A stretch of 64,000 bases of DNA from Adonisia turfae CCMR0081 (GTDB lineage: Bacteria; Cyanobacteriota; Cyanobacteriia; Phormidesmidales; Phormidesmidaceae). How positions within the stretch are numbered: the first letter of the stretch is position 1; every line of letters begins with the position of its first letter. Under the pieces are notes generated by a model. That model saw only the letters and a program-made list of their open reading frames with translations, had not been told where the DNA came from and searched no databases. Made by a program: the position numbers and the translations under genes. Location: contig NZ_QXHD01000004.1 in assembly GCF_011009555.1 (NCBI RefSeq), positions 7,157,724 through 7,221,723 of the forward strand, written 5' to 3'. This document shows positions 37,351 to 45,154 of the stretch, in pieces.

Positions 37351-37803
37351 AGTTGAAAACGTGAGAAGACCGCAAAACTTCTTGAATTGGAAATGTCAGT
37401 AATGCACCTGCTCTAATGACGTCTTAGATTACCCACACGTTGCCTATGGCTTGCCTAAAGGCTAGCTCCTGCGAAATATGGGAATACGATTTCAGTGCTG
37501 ACCTGACAATAGCGCAATAATTATCGCGCCCATATCCAATAATAGTTCATTTGAACTATTATTGGGGTGACAAGGTGTGCACTCTGAAGCGTCAATTCTT
37601 CAAAAGAGGGCTTATGTGAGTGATGGTTTTGGCTGTGGGATTTTGGGCCAAAGACCACAGATAATAGGTGTGATGCCCAGGAAGATTGCGATCGCACTAC
37701 CCATAAAGTTTAGAAGTCTTAACACCTCAAGACATAGATAATTTCCTTCTCATCTTCATATATAGCTGAGTTTAGGTACCCCAAAAGGACGCCTCCTAAC
37801 GTT
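37351..37803. other. Divergent intergenic region of the STM4015 and SRPBCC genes
   Basis: 453 bp with no convincing gene. It holds the two palindromes listed separately and a HIP1-like gattgcgatcgca site near 37685. A 24-codon frame at 37446-37520 lacks a Shine-Dalgarno and was not accepted. Confidence 0.5.
37512..37565. promoter_or_regulatory. Two adjacent palindromes in a divergent promoter region
   Basis: The first, 37512-37529 (GCGCAATAATTATCGCGC), is palindromic at 16 of 18 positions. The second, 37536-37565, has 14-base perfect arms (CCAATAATAGTTCA) around TT. Both lie between divergent genes, where repressor or activator sites are common. No T-run follows, which argues against a terminator. 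The binding protein is unknown. Confidence 0.5.
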
Positions 37804-38250
37804 ATGACTACCTTTCAATACACCAGCCTGATTGCGGCCTCAACTGCGACCGTTTGGCGTTTTCACGAACGGCCTGACATCCTTACCCTTCTGACACCAC
37901 CCTGGCAACCTGTCGAAGCCGTTCGCCGTGAAGGTGGCCTTGGCCCTGGAGCCATCAGCGAGTTTCGTCTGTGGCTAGGGCCTGTTCCTATCACCTGGAT
38001 CGCCCGCCACACCGATGAATATGAACCCAATCGGTTATTTACAGATATCCAAGAAAGCGGCCCACTGGATGCCTGGACCCATCGCCATCGGTTTGAATCC
38101 GAAGGTGAGCAAACGCGGTTAACCGACGATATTGTCTTCACCTTGCCGGTAGAGTGGGCCAGTGAACCCCTGATTGGCTGGTTTGTCCTACAGCGTTTGC
38201 AGGACATGTTTGACTATCGTCATAAGGTGACGCGGGAGGCTTGTGAGTAG
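37804..38250 (+). CDS. SRPBCC-fold (START-like) protein
   Basis: A 148-residue protein of the cyclase/dehydrase-like SRPBCC superfamily, which folds around a hydrophobic ligand pocket. TSLIAASTATVWRFHERPDILTLLTPPW is the typical start, and THRHRFESEGEQTRLTDDIVFTLP and the C-terminal helix (QRLQDMFDYRHKVTREAC) complete the domain. It has no signal peptide. Ligand and reaction cannot be read from the sequence. It is divergent from the STM401x cassette and followed by interspersed repeats. Confidence 0.75.
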   Translation: MTTFQYTSLIAASTATVWRFHERPDILTLLTPPWQPVEAVRREGGLGPGAISEFRLWLGPVPITWIARHTDEYEPNRLFTDIQESGPLDAWTHRHRFESEGEQTRLTDDIVFTLPVEWASEPLIGWFVLQRLQDMFDYRHKVTREACE

Positions 38251-38289
38251 CCCTCACCCTAAATCCCTCCCACCAGGGAGAAGGACTTT
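38251..38289. repeat. Interspersed cyanobacterial repeat after the SRPBCC gene
   Basis: CCCTCACCCTAAATCCCTCC followed by an AGGGAGAAGGACTTT half is the known style of a repeat very frequent in filamentous cyanobacterial genomes. The CCCTCC/AGGGAG parts pair as a hairpin, so it may also end the transcript. It begins right at the stop codon. Confidence 0.6.
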
Positions 38290-38367
38290 GCAGGAAGAAA
38301 CTCAACTAAAAACTAAAAATTCCCTAAGAAAATAAAATCAATTAACGCCCAAATTTTGGATGTACAA

Positions 38368-38383
38368 ACGTTCCATGGAACGT
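38368..38383. repeat. 16-bp palindrome of the RAYT-like palindrome family
   Basis: ACGTTCCATGGAACGT is perfectly palindromic. Its TTCCATGGAA centre is the same as in the 4323 and 4659 copies, and CGTCTCGTCC follows it as a degraded flank. Confidence 0.6.
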
Positions 38384-38427
38384 CTCGTCCATATTTACTT
38401 GTGGACTTTTTTATTTATAGCTTGCTC

Positions 38428-38889
38428 TTACGCAATATCCGCTGGCGGTTCCCCTTTTTCCTTCAGTTGCTGCAATTGTGCCCGCATCACCTGCTCCAGC
38501 ATGGTTCGCGGCACCTCAATGCCCTGACCTTTTCCCTTTACCTGCATAAAAATAATGCTGTCTAGCTGCTTTAGCGATAACAGCTGAAACAGTAGGTGGG
38601 TGCTGGGATGAGGCAGTGCCATCATCTGAGGATTATCAGCTGCGCTGGCTGCTGCCGCTTCTAGGGATGGGTATGCATAGACGACCGTTTTCGTTGTTTT
38701 GGGATCTTGCCGACCACGCAGTGTAGTCATGACCCAGCCCTGTCCTAAAGACTGGACGACGTAATATAGTTGTCTTGGCAGTTGACCCGCGATTTCCTTT
38801 AACAGGGGTGCTACCAACGAAATTGCCTGACCAGTTGTCTGATCCGGAGCTTCATCAATCAAAGTTTGAATTTGTTTTTCGATATCCAT
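38428..38889 (-). CDS. Conserved hypothetical protein, divergent from hetZ
   Basis: A 153-residue soluble protein, helical at both ends, with a central alpha/beta part (QLYYVVQSLGQGWVMTTLRGRQ, KTVVYAYPSLEAAAASAAD). There is no signal peptide, membrane helix or enzyme motif. A C-terminal Gln/Lys-rich helix (EVPRTMLEQVMRAQLQQLKEKG) could mediate protein contact. It starts 102 bp from the divergent hetZ-like gene, so promoters overlap. The coding character is plausible from composition and normal length. No family recognised. Confidence 0.65.
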   Translation of the reverse strand: MDIEKQIQTLIDEAPDQTTGQAISLVAPLLKEIAGQLPRQLYYVVQSLGQGWVMTTLRGRQDPKTTKTVVYAYPSLEAAAASAADNPQMMALPHPSTHLLFQLLSLKQLDSIIFMQVKGKGQGIEVPRTMLEQVMRAQLQQLKEKGEPPADIA

Positions 38890-38991
38890 CTGACTTTTTT
38901 GATAGTTTCGTGAAAATTACTGACTTTTGTTAGAACGTGCGGAATACTGTCTATGCTCAGGTGAGGGAATGCCTGGGACGCTCTAGCTCTA

Positions 38992-40149
38992 ATGACCACG
39001 CTGCTAATGCTTGAGGAAACGTCTACAACGCTCGTAGAAGCACTTAATACAGAAGTTTTGAAGTTGCTCAAGCAAGCGACCAGAACCTCCGAAAAAAGTT
39101 GCCAGGCTGTCGCCGAGCGCATCTGTAGTGAATCGCTTCGTATTTGTACAGAAAGCCAACGTATTCAAAATTCTGGAGATGTAAAAAGTTGGGCATTTAA
39201 CCTCGCTAATCATCGAGTTGACCAGTGCATTCGCTATTACAAACTTAGCTCTGAACGGGGGCGCATCGAGCTGCATAGTACTCTCAGTGCCATTATCTAT
39301 CGCTATATATCAGTTCCCTACGCTCAAACTAGCTATCAGGCGCGACTTTCCCTAATTGAAGATTTTCTACAAAATTTCTACAGCGAGGCAATCAATGCTT
39401 TTCGTCGGGAAAATCAGATGGAGGCAAACTTTCAGCCCCGCACGGCTCTGGAGCTAGCTGAATATATGGCCTTTACTGAGCGCTACGGTAAGCGCCGTAT
39501 CCCTTTGAGGCGAGGACGGAGTCAACAGCTCATTATTTTGCGAGCCCAAACCTTTTCCAAGCAGCAGCCCCCAGAAACAGCGGTCGATATTGAGCAGGCC
39601 ACTGAAGCTGCTAATGACAATGACCAAAGCTGGAAGAATGCACCCGTTCAGCGCCTACGGGAAGAAATTTTGCTGCAGTCTGACACCCAGCCAGAGGATA
39701 ATCTGCGGGAGCGAGTTGTCGACGAGTTGATGGTTTACCTGAAAGATAAAAAGCAAGAGGATTGTGCCGACTACTTTAGTTTGCGGCTTATGGATCTGCC
39801 TGCCAGTGAAATTGAAGATTTGCTAGGCCTCACATCCCGTGAGCGCGATTACCTGCAGCAGCGCTTCAAGTATCATTTGCTGCGGTTTGCGCTGACGCAT
39901 CATTGGGAATTGGTCCATGAATGGCTCGGTATTGAGTTAGAAAAAAATTTGGGATTAACACCTCAACAGTGGGATCACCTACAAGAAAAAATGGACCAGA
40001 GCCAGACAAAATTACTACAGCTCAAACAGCAAGGGCTTTCTGATGCGGATATATCGCAAGCGTTGGGTTTGAGCTTGACTCAAATTAGGAAACATTGGTC
40101 TAAACTGCTTGAACAAGCCTGGGAATTACGTAATCTATCAGTTAGTTGA
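38992..40149 (+). CDS. hetZ: HetZ-like heterocyst/pattern regulator
   Basis: A 385-residue protein matching HetZ of filamentous cyanobacteria from memory: conserved blocks are RVDQCIRYYKLSSERGRIELHSTLSAIIYR, LIEDFLQNFYSEAINAFRRENQ and the late ADYFSLRLMDLPASEIEDLLGL. The last 40 residues (SDADISQALGLSLTQIRKHW) look like a helix-turn-helix of the sigma-region-4 type, fitting a DNA-binding regulator. Known: in Anabaena HetZ acts in heterocyst differentiation, and homologues exist in filamentous species that make none. Next downstream is the patU3-like gene, the same pairing as in Anabaena. This supports a filamentous host. Confidence 0.75.
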   Translation: MTTLLMLEETSTTLVEALNTEVLKLLKQATRTSEKSCQAVAERICSESLRICTESQRIQNSGDVKSWAFNLANHRVDQCIRYYKLSSERGRIELHSTLSAIIYRYISVPYAQTSYQARLSLIEDFLQNFYSEAINAFRRENQMEANFQPRTALELAEYMAFTERYGKRRIPLRRGRSQQLIILRAQTFSKQQPPETAVDIEQATEAANDNDQSWKNAPVQRLREEILLQSDTQPEDNLRERVVDELMVYLKDKKQEDCADYFSLRLMDLPASEIEDLLGLTSRERDYLQQRFKYHLLRFALTHHWELVHEWLGIELEKNLGLTPQQWDHLQEKMDQSQTKLLQLKQQGLSDADISQALGLSLTQIRKHWSKLLEQAWELRNLSVS

Positions 40150-40185
40150 CTCCGTTAGTTGACGATCGACTTTTTTTGTGTAGAC

Positions 40186-40215
40186 AACCGAGCTAAATTT
40201 TTTACACTCTCGGTT
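40186..40215 (+). terminator. Weak hairpin between hetZ and patU3
   Basis: Seven-base arms AACCGAG/CTCGGTT enclose a 16-base AT-rich loop and are followed by TTAT. It could attenuate read-through from hetZ into patU3. The long loop makes this tentative. Confidence 0.3.
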
Positions 40216-40243
40216 TTATCATCCGGATCAGGGGTATTTAGCC

Positions 40244-41242
40244 ATGAATAGTGAGTCAGAAAATTTGAAGCGCTTATTGCTAGAGTTTTTAACTTTTGAC
40301 CGCTCGGCGTCCCCTATGTCAGGGGGTGAGCCTACCCCATCGACAGGATCCAACCCATCAGCAGTTTGTGCATCTGAAGTCGGATCTGACGCTGTATCAT
40401 TTGACTTTTTATTTGAAACGGGTCAGTCGTTTAACTTCGGAGATAAAACCACTGTGCAAGATCGTTTCCACACACTTTTAAAACACCGATTCCAAACGGA
40501 ATTTGCCAATCGGCCCCCACTGTTTCCTTGGGAAGCAGAAGTGCGTGAGTATCCGACTGAGATACCCATGCCTGCCTATGCTCAATCTATTAGCCGACTG
40601 TGGCTTGAAAACCCACTGCGGTTTAGCATATCGAGCAAGTTGCCTGAGGCTGTTTTGCAACAGCTATTAGACCGCTGTCAGAATATGGCTCAGTCTACTC
40701 AAAAAGAAGGCATTAAGCTCATCAAAATTGTCGAGTCCATGTTTCCAGATTCTTTGGAAGCCCTGGAGCCAATTGCCAATATTGTGCTGACGCCGGCTTA
40801 TCGAGACCCTACCCTGAAAGAAGCCACCTTGAAAGAGGTTGAAAACATGGCTGGTGGCTATGAACAAGCCACTGCTGAGCAGCAAATCGCTTTGACCATG
40901 TTGGCATCGATAGAAATTATGTCCGCACTGGCATTAACTGTGTCGGCTACAGATCCTACAGCTAGCCGTGATTGGGTGACTCCCCAGGGTGTGGTTCACT
41001 TGGATGTGAACTATACAGGTGCGGTTTTGATTATCAATGTAACCATGCCTATGGGTGGCAGTATTCAACTTATTGGAGCTGATGCAGATAGCCAGTCATC
41101 TCGCCCTGAAGCAGGTATGCTGACGCTGGCAAAAACAGCTCCGGTCGTTGGTGGTTCTTACTCCTTGGAAGTGTCCTTGGATAATGATTGCCAGCGTCCT
41201 TTGCGATTTTCAGTCATGGTTTTAGAGGCATCTGCAAGCTGA
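40244..41242 (+). CDS. patU3: PatU3-like protein
   Basis: A 332-residue cytoplasmic protein. RFQTEFANRPPLFPWEAEVREYP is the conserved core seen in PatU/PatU3 proteins. The N-terminal 75 residues are low-complexity Ser/Pro. The C-terminal half has beta strands (GAVLIINVTMPMGGSIQLIG). It lacks membrane and DNA-binding signatures. Position 94 bp behind the hetZ-like gene matches the Anabaena hetZ-patU3 linkage, where the two act together in pattern control. The assignment is by motif memory and synteny. Confidence 0.62.
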   Translation: MNSESENLKRLLLEFLTFDRSASPMSGGEPTPSTGSNPSAVCASEVGSDAVSFDFLFETGQSFNFGDKTTVQDRFHTLLKHRFQTEFANRPPLFPWEAEVREYPTEIPMPAYAQSISRLWLENPLRFSISSKLPEAVLQQLLDRCQNMAQSTQKEGIKLIKIVESMFPDSLEALEPIANIVLTPAYRDPTLKEATLKEVENMAGGYEQATAEQQIALTMLASIEIMSALALTVSATDPTASRDWVTPQGVVHLDVNYTGAVLIINVTMPMGGSIQLIGADADSQSSRPEAGMLTLAKTAPVVGGSYSLEVSLDNDCQRPLRFSVMVLEASAS

Positions 41243-41298
41243 GCCCGCTAGGATAAGAATACGCCGACTGATGATGTGTTTGCGCGTTTTTGCCTGGT

Positions 41299-43584
41299 AT
41301 GGTTTCTCCGATTTCTACCCCTAATAATTCATCTCAAGATTTGAGTTCATCATGGCGGCAGCGGCTATCGGCCCTGCCGCCATCTGTACCTGAAGACTCG
41401 ATTGCTTTGCGGGTTTTGGTGCAATGTTTGGTGACAGTGGGGATCGGTAGTCTCAGTGTGGCTGCTTCGGGGGTAACGGATACGTCTGTATGGAATCTGC
41501 TGGCGATTCCGCTCAGTGCTGCGGGCGCTTACTGGAGCTGGCGGAGTCGTCGCCGTCGAAATATTGCTGCTAAGTTTCTGATCGCCGTGGGCATGTTGTT
41601 GGCCCTGGCGTTTTTTTTAGGGCGGATGGTGAGCATCCCTGGCGATACTCGGATTGTGCTGGCTGAATTGTTGATCCATTTACAGGTGCTCCATAGCTTT
41701 GATTTGCCACGGCGCAAGGATTTGGGCTACTCAATGATGATTGGTCTGATTCTGGTGGGTGTGGCCGCTACGATCAGTCAAACGCTTTTATTTGGTCCGT
41801 TTTTGCTGTTATTTCTTTTACTGTCGCTACCGGTGCTGGTTTTAGACTATCGTTCTCGATTAGGTCTATTAAACTGGCGGCAGATGTCCGTGGGGATATC
41901 CTTGCGGCAGTTCGGAAGCATTATTGCTGTCGTTGTAACGTTGGGACTTTTGATTTTTATCGCGATGCCGCGATTCCCAGGGTATCAACTTCAAACCTTT
42001 CCAGTGAGTGGCAGCATTGATGTGACTGGCGAAGTCGATAGTAGGGAAATATTTAATCCAGGCTATGTGAGGCGAGGCAATAACAATACTGGCAATGCAG
42101 ACGAGGAGCAAGAGGGCTCTGGTGTTAGCCCTGAGGATGGGCCGGGCCGTATTAATCCTGATTTTTACTATGGGTTTAACCGACGGATTAATCAAAACCT
42201 GAGGGGTGAGTTGGAACCGCAGGTGGTGATGCGGGTGAGATCGCAACGGGCAGGTTTTTGGCGTGTTATGGCCTTTGATAATTACACTGGCCAGGGTTGG
42301 GAAGCATCTCGTGGCGATGAGTTAGCCGAACTCAGACGCTCTCCGCTGTCCTATCGGTTTTTACCGATTACTCCGCAGCCCATTGGCCGCAATGAAGAGG
42401 TTGTTCAGACCTACACCATGGTGCAGGACTTTCAGAACTTGGTGCCTGTTCTCTATGCTCCCCATTCAGTGTACTTTCCAGCTGATGAACTAGCCATGGA
42501 TCCTGAAGGAGCCCTGCGACCCTCTGGGTTGCTGCCTGAAGGTCTGACGTATACGATTGTTTCCAGGGTTCCGGTACGGGATATTCAGCGCCTCAATCAA
42601 AGTTCTACGGAGTACAATGGCTCGATTCGGCAGCACTATTTGCAGGTGCCTGATGATATTCGCGATCGCATTCGTACAGAAACCGAGCGTTGGCTAGCCA
42701 CATCAGAGGAGCCCTTGAATACTCCCTATGAAAAAGCGACATTTTTAGCCCAGATTCTGCGGGATAACTACACCCTGCAAACGGAGCTGCCCTATTTCGA
42801 AGAAGATGAAGATCTGGTCAGTGCTTTTCTGTTTAAGTACACCGGGGGCACCCGCGATCAATTTTCCACAGTGCTGACGGTAATGCTACGGTCTATTGGT
42901 ATTCCAGCCCGTTTAGCCACCGGGTTTGGCACAGGCCAGTTTAACCCCTTCACTGGGTTTTACATTGTTCGCAACACCGATGCCTATGCTCTAACTGAGG
43001 TATATTTCCCTGAGCACGGCTGGTTTTACTTCAATCCGATTCCTGATGGCCTGCTTTTTTCGCCTGATGATAGTGGTGCGAATCCCTTTAGTGTCCTGCG
43101 GCAGCTATGGCGCATATTAGTGGGCGTTTTACCAGCTCCTGTTGCCCAATTTATTCGACGTGGGTTTCAGGTGCTGATGTTTGTGATTGGCACAGTCCTA
43201 CGGTTCTTATCACGTTTTAGTGGCAGAGGTTTACTGAGCGCCCTCTGGTATCTGGTGGGTTTCACGGGGTTAAGTTTCTTGGGATGGTTGATGGTTCAAG
43301 GCTGGCGACGGTGGCAGCGTCGGCTTAAACTCAGTCGTCTAGCCCCCATGGAGCAAATTTATCAACAAATGTTGTGGATTCTGGCTCAGCAGGGCTATGG
43401 CAAACGCGCCAGCCAAACTCCCTTAGAATATGCAGCAGGATTACAACAGCGCCCAGATTTTCGCCAGGGTAGCTTAGTTCGCCAGATAATTGATCGCTAC
43501 ATTTGCTGGCGTTACGGTGGACAAACGGTGGATGTGGATGGTTTACAGACGAGACTGCAAGAGTTACGACGGTCTGGACGGTAA
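41299..43584 (+). CDS. TgpA-type membrane protein with degenerate transglutaminase domain
   Basis: About 761 residues. The N-terminal 240 residues hold six or so transmembrane helices (LLALAFFLGRMV, LGYSMMIGLILVGVAATI, FGPFLLLFLLLSLPVLVL), as in DUF3488/TgpA proteins. A transglutaminase-fold domain follows at about 440-600, then a further helix (LVGFTGLSFLGWLMVQGW) and a DUF4129-like tail (MEQIYQQMLWILAQQGYGKRASQTPLEYA). The catalytic positions are replaced: Cys by Arg519 (GGTRDQFST), His by Tyr563 (DAYALTEV), Asp by Asn579 (FNPIP). It should not be a classical transglutaminase or protease; a binding or envelope role is possible. ATG at 41299 is preferred over TTG at 41290. Confidence 0.8.
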   Translation: MVSPISTPNNSSQDLSSSWRQRLSALPPSVPEDSIALRVLVQCLVTVGIGSLSVAASGVTDTSVWNLLAIPLSAAGAYWSWRSRRRRNIAAKFLIAVGMLLALAFFLGRMVSIPGDTRIVLAELLIHLQVLHSFDLPRRKDLGYSMMIGLILVGVAATISQTLLFGPFLLLFLLLSLPVLVLDYRSRLGLLNWRQMSVGISLRQFGSIIAVVVTLGLLIFIAMPRFPGYQLQTFPVSGSIDVTGEVDSREIFNPGYVRRGNNNTGNADEEQEGSGVSPEDGPGRINPDFYYGFNRRINQNLRGELEPQVVMRVRSQRAGFWRVMAFDNYTGQGWEASRGDELAELRRSPLSYRFLPITPQPIGRNEEVVQTYTMVQDFQNLVPVLYAPHSVYFPADELAMDPEGALRPSGLLPEGLTYTIVSRVPVRDIQRLNQSSTEYNGSIRQHYLQVPDDIRDRIRTETERWLATSEEPLNTPYEKATFLAQILRDNYTLQTELPYFEEDEDLVSAFLFKYTGGTRDQFSTVLTVMLRSIGIPARLATGFGTGQFNPFTGFYIVRNTDAYALTEVYFPEHGWFYFNPIPDGLLFSPDDSGANPFSVLRQLWRILVGVLPAPVAQFIRRGFQVLMFVIGTVLRFLSRFSGRGLLSALWYLVGFTGLSFLGWLMVQGWRRWQRRLKLSRLAPMEQIYQQMLWILAQQGYGKRASQTPLEYAAGLQQRPDFRQGSLVRQIIDRYICWRYGGQTVDVDGLQTRLQELRRSGR

Positions 43585-43686
43585 TCGAAAATATTGTCCA
43601 GTTTGATACTATCTATCAAATGATTTAGCGGTAAAAGCTGCTGCAATTTTTTACAATCACCTAAGACATTGGAGAGTTTTGAAGTC

Positions 43687-43785
43687 TAAGTTTTGAGTTT
43701 TGGGTTGTGAATTTTACAGCTCAACTCAAAATACTCAGCAAGCTGAGAAGAGCAAAGCTCTACAAAATTCAAAATTCAAAACTTA
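43687..43785. repeat. Imperfect inverted repeat in the argD leader
   Basis: The left arm begins TAAGTTTTGAGTTTTGGG and the right arm ends AAATTCAAAATTCAAAACTTA, complementary with mismatches. TTTTGAATTTTGAATT-type elements are common in cyanobacterial intergenic DNA. Translation of this stretch is an artefact of an open frame. Confidence 0.5.
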
Positions 43786-43801
43786 CAGAAGAGGTCAGTC
43801 C

Positions 43802-45085
43802 GTGGTTAGTCTAAAACAGCTTGTTAAGAATCCTCTCAAAGTCTTTGGTGCTGGTACAAAAGCTGGAAAAGGTTTTCGGCCAGAGGTGTTTGATAGTCAT
43901 GTGATGACCACCTATGGTCGGTTTCCATTGGCATTGACCCGAGGTGCAGGCTGTCGTGTATGGGATGACCAAGGTCATGAGTATTTAGACTTTGTGGCGG
44001 GCATTGCCACCTGCACATTAGGCCATGCCCATCCAATCATGGTGGAGGCAGTGACCCAACAAATCCAGAAACTACACCATGTGTCGAATCTCTATTACAT
44101 TCCAGAACAAGGCGCATTAGCCCAGTGGCTGACGGAACATTCCTGTGCTGATCGAGTATTTTTCTGTAACTCAGGTGCTGAGGCCAATGAAGGGGCGATC
44201 AAGCTGGCCCGTAAGTATGGCCACACTGAGCTGGGCATTGATGAGCCCGTGGTTATTACCGCCAAGGCTAGCTTCCATGGGCGTACCCTAGCCACGATTA
44301 CGGCGACTGGACAGCCTAAGTATCAGAAGAGCTTTTCGCCACTTGTGCCTGGGTTCCACTATGTCCCGTTTAATGATGGCGATGCGTTGGAGGGTGCGAT
44401 CGCATCCCTTAATGCTAGCGGACCTCGTGTGGCTGCCATTCTGCTTGAAGCCTTACAAGGAGAAGGTGGTGTCAATCCTGGTAATGTTGAATATTTCCAA
44501 CGGGTACGACAACTGTGCGACCAGCATAAAATCCTGTTGATCTTGGATGAAGTGCAGGTGGGCGTGGGCCGTACTGGAAAAGTATGGGGATATGAGAACC
44601 TGGGGATTGAGCCCGATGTTATTACCGTAGCTAAAGGGTTAGGTGGCGGTGTGCCTATTGGTGCAATGATGTGCAAATCTAGCTGTGATGTGCTGGGACC
44701 GGGCGAACATGCTAGCACCTATGGAGGAAATCCCTTTGTCTGTGGTGTAGCCCTGGCGGTGTGTCAGACCCTGGAGTCAGAGAACCTAATGGCGAATGCT
44801 AGCGCCAGGGGACAGCAGTTACGGCAGGGTCTGCTTAAGTTGGTGGATGCTTATCCTGAGTTATTTGAACAAGCTCGCGGCTGGGGGTTAATCAATGGTC
44901 TGGTTCTAAACGGTGATGCACCCCTGACATCTTTGGACATTGTGAAAGCTGCCATGAATGAAGGCTTGTTGCTGGTGCCCGCTGGCCCTAATGTCGTTAG
45001 ATTTGTTCCACCGTTGATTGTGAGCGCCGCTGATGTGGATGAAGCCCTGAAAAAACTCTCTAAGGCAGTTAAAATCCTGTCTTAG
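43802..45085 (+). CDS. argD: Acetylornithine aminotransferase
   Basis: About 427 residues of a class III PLP aminotransferase that converts N-acetylglutamate semialdehyde to N-acetylornithine in arginine synthesis. FVAGIATCTLGHAHP, FFCNSGAEANEGAIKLARKYG, ASFHGRTLATITATGQPKY and LDEVQVGVGRTG are family motifs. The PLP Lys is in ITVAKGLGGGVPIG. The GTG at 43802 is chosen because AGAAGAGG (43787-43794) is a good Shine-Dalgarno, and the longer frame runs into the upstream repeat. A short leader of about 35 residues may precede the enzyme core. It converges with bcsA. Confidence 0.88.
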   Translation: MVSLKQLVKNPLKVFGAGTKAGKGFRPEVFDSHVMTTYGRFPLALTRGAGCRVWDDQGHEYLDFVAGIATCTLGHAHPIMVEAVTQQIQKLHHVSNLYYIPEQGALAQWLTEHSCADRVFFCNSGAEANEGAIKLARKYGHTELGIDEPVVITAKASFHGRTLATITATGQPKYQKSFSPLVPGFHYVPFNDGDALEGAIASLNASGPRVAAILLEALQGEGGVNPGNVEYFQRVRQLCDQHKILLILDEVQVGVGRTGKVWGYENLGIEPDVITVAKGLGGGVPIGAMMCKSSCDVLGPGEHASTYGGNPFVCGVALAVCQTLESENLMANASARGQQLRQGLLKLVDAYPELFEQARGWGLINGLVLNGDAPLTSLDIVKAAMNEGLLLVPAGPNVVRFVPPLIVSAADVDEALKKLSKAVKILS

Positions 45086-45103
45086 AGAGAGAGGGTTATT
45101 CAG

Positions 45104-45137
45104 TGTCAGTTGGCTACAGACACGGGTCGAACTGACA
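45104..45137. terminator. Hairpin between converging argD and bcsA
   Basis: TGTCAGTT (45104-45111) pairs with AACTGACA (45130-45137) around an 18-base loop. It lies between two converging stops, where a shared terminator is expected. No T-run is visible, so this is tentative. Confidence 0.35.
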
Positions 45138-45154
45138 AGAATGATGCTGTTGCT

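Noticed and set aside
37446..37520. A 24-codon frame in the divergent gap before the STM401x cassette, considered as a RiPP precursor
   Set aside because: It is on the opposite strand to the cassette and has no Shine-Dalgarno; no evidence links it to the radical SAM genes.
43700..43801. Upstream extension of argD by about 34 residues from a TTG
   Set aside because: It translates an intergenic inverted repeat; the GTG at 43802 has a better Shine-Dalgarno.
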